NCBI GenBank assembly: GCA_037176905.1
Contig: JBBBWG010027978.1
Coordinates: 60,598 to 89,770 of the forward strand
Direction: 5' to 3'
DNA from: Azolla pinnata
Taxonomy: Eukaryota; Streptophyta; Polypodiopsida; Salviniales; Salviniaceae
DNA length: 29,173 bases
The translations under genes were made by a program, and so were the position numbers. The notes under the pieces were generated by a model. It saw only the letters and a list, made by a program, of their open reading frames with translations, searched no databases and was not told the origin of the DNA. Positions 28,929 to 29,173 of the stretch are shown piece by piece. The first letter of the stretch is position 1, and each line of letters begins with the position of its first letter.

Positions 28929-29173
28929 CAGTAACATTCTGGGAATATCCAAAGTTTTAAGTTTCATTCGTATGCTCGGTTGCGATCAACAATATAATAA
29001 GCTCTCCAGTTTGGTAGACCGGTCTCAATTCAATATCATTATAGCATATTGCTATTTGGGACAAATTATGAATAAGGCAGCAATTCCTTCATGTTTATTT
29101 CAGTTAGCAAGGAATATGAAGCCCCTATCTCATGTGCTCCAAGTTTGTTTCAGGGTGCACAGTGAATTATCCA

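Overview
This is nuclear DNA of a land plant. Genes are split by GT-AG introns, several products look plastid-targeted, telo-boxes (TTTAGGG-type) recur near gene starts, and plant-only families are present: PLS-class PPR, land-plant GPAT, fasciclin-like arabinogalactan protein (FLA) and PRA1. The PPR repeat style (repeated 'KQGLL', 'ALVDMYAKCG', 'GYVQQG' phrases, no introns in the repeat region) reminds me of fern proteins. A fern or other seed-free plant is my inference, not something shown here. A run of 100 Ns (10467-10566) is an assembly gap.

Layout. 1-2177 (-): 3'-incomplete TrmJ/SpoU-type RNA 2'-O-methyltransferase, seven visible exons. 3118-6507 (-): complete YqgF/RuvX-like RNase H-fold protein, six exons, with a 2 kb intron and a probable GC-AG intron. 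8304-10169 (+): single-exon, very GC-rich sn-2 glycerol-3-phosphate acyltransferase (GPAT) with a decayed phosphatase half, followed by a 30-bp minisatellite and the gap. 12202-13231 (-): broken PPR copy directly downstream of an open PPR gene (13287-15242, -), which may own an extra 5' exon at 15447-15629. 16872-20125 (+): complete PRA1-A-type gene, seven exons. 22058-23788 (+): GC-rich single-exon FLA. 26433-28928 (+): complete anthranilate phosphoribosyltransferase, ten coding exons, probably with a leader intron.

Exon structures were worked out by hand from splice-site consensus, phase continuity and recalled family motifs. For the YqgF, PRA1 and anthranilate phosphoribosyltransferase genes the chosen exons sum to an exact multiple of three with no internal stop. 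For the methyltransferase the phases are continuous to the window edge.

The genes are ordinary nuclear genes and do not form a cluster with one shared job. Loose themes are organelle functions (methyltransferase, YqgF, PPR, tryptophan synthesis) and surface or membrane biology (GPAT for cutin/suberin-type lipids, FLA at the cell surface, PRA1 in trafficking). I did not find a convincing new multi-gene system. The points most worth a second look are two short stop-free, multiple-of-three introns inside catalytic motifs, the probable GC-AG intron, a microexon, the GPAT phosphatase decay, and the PPR pair whose members stop at the same homologous point through different codons.
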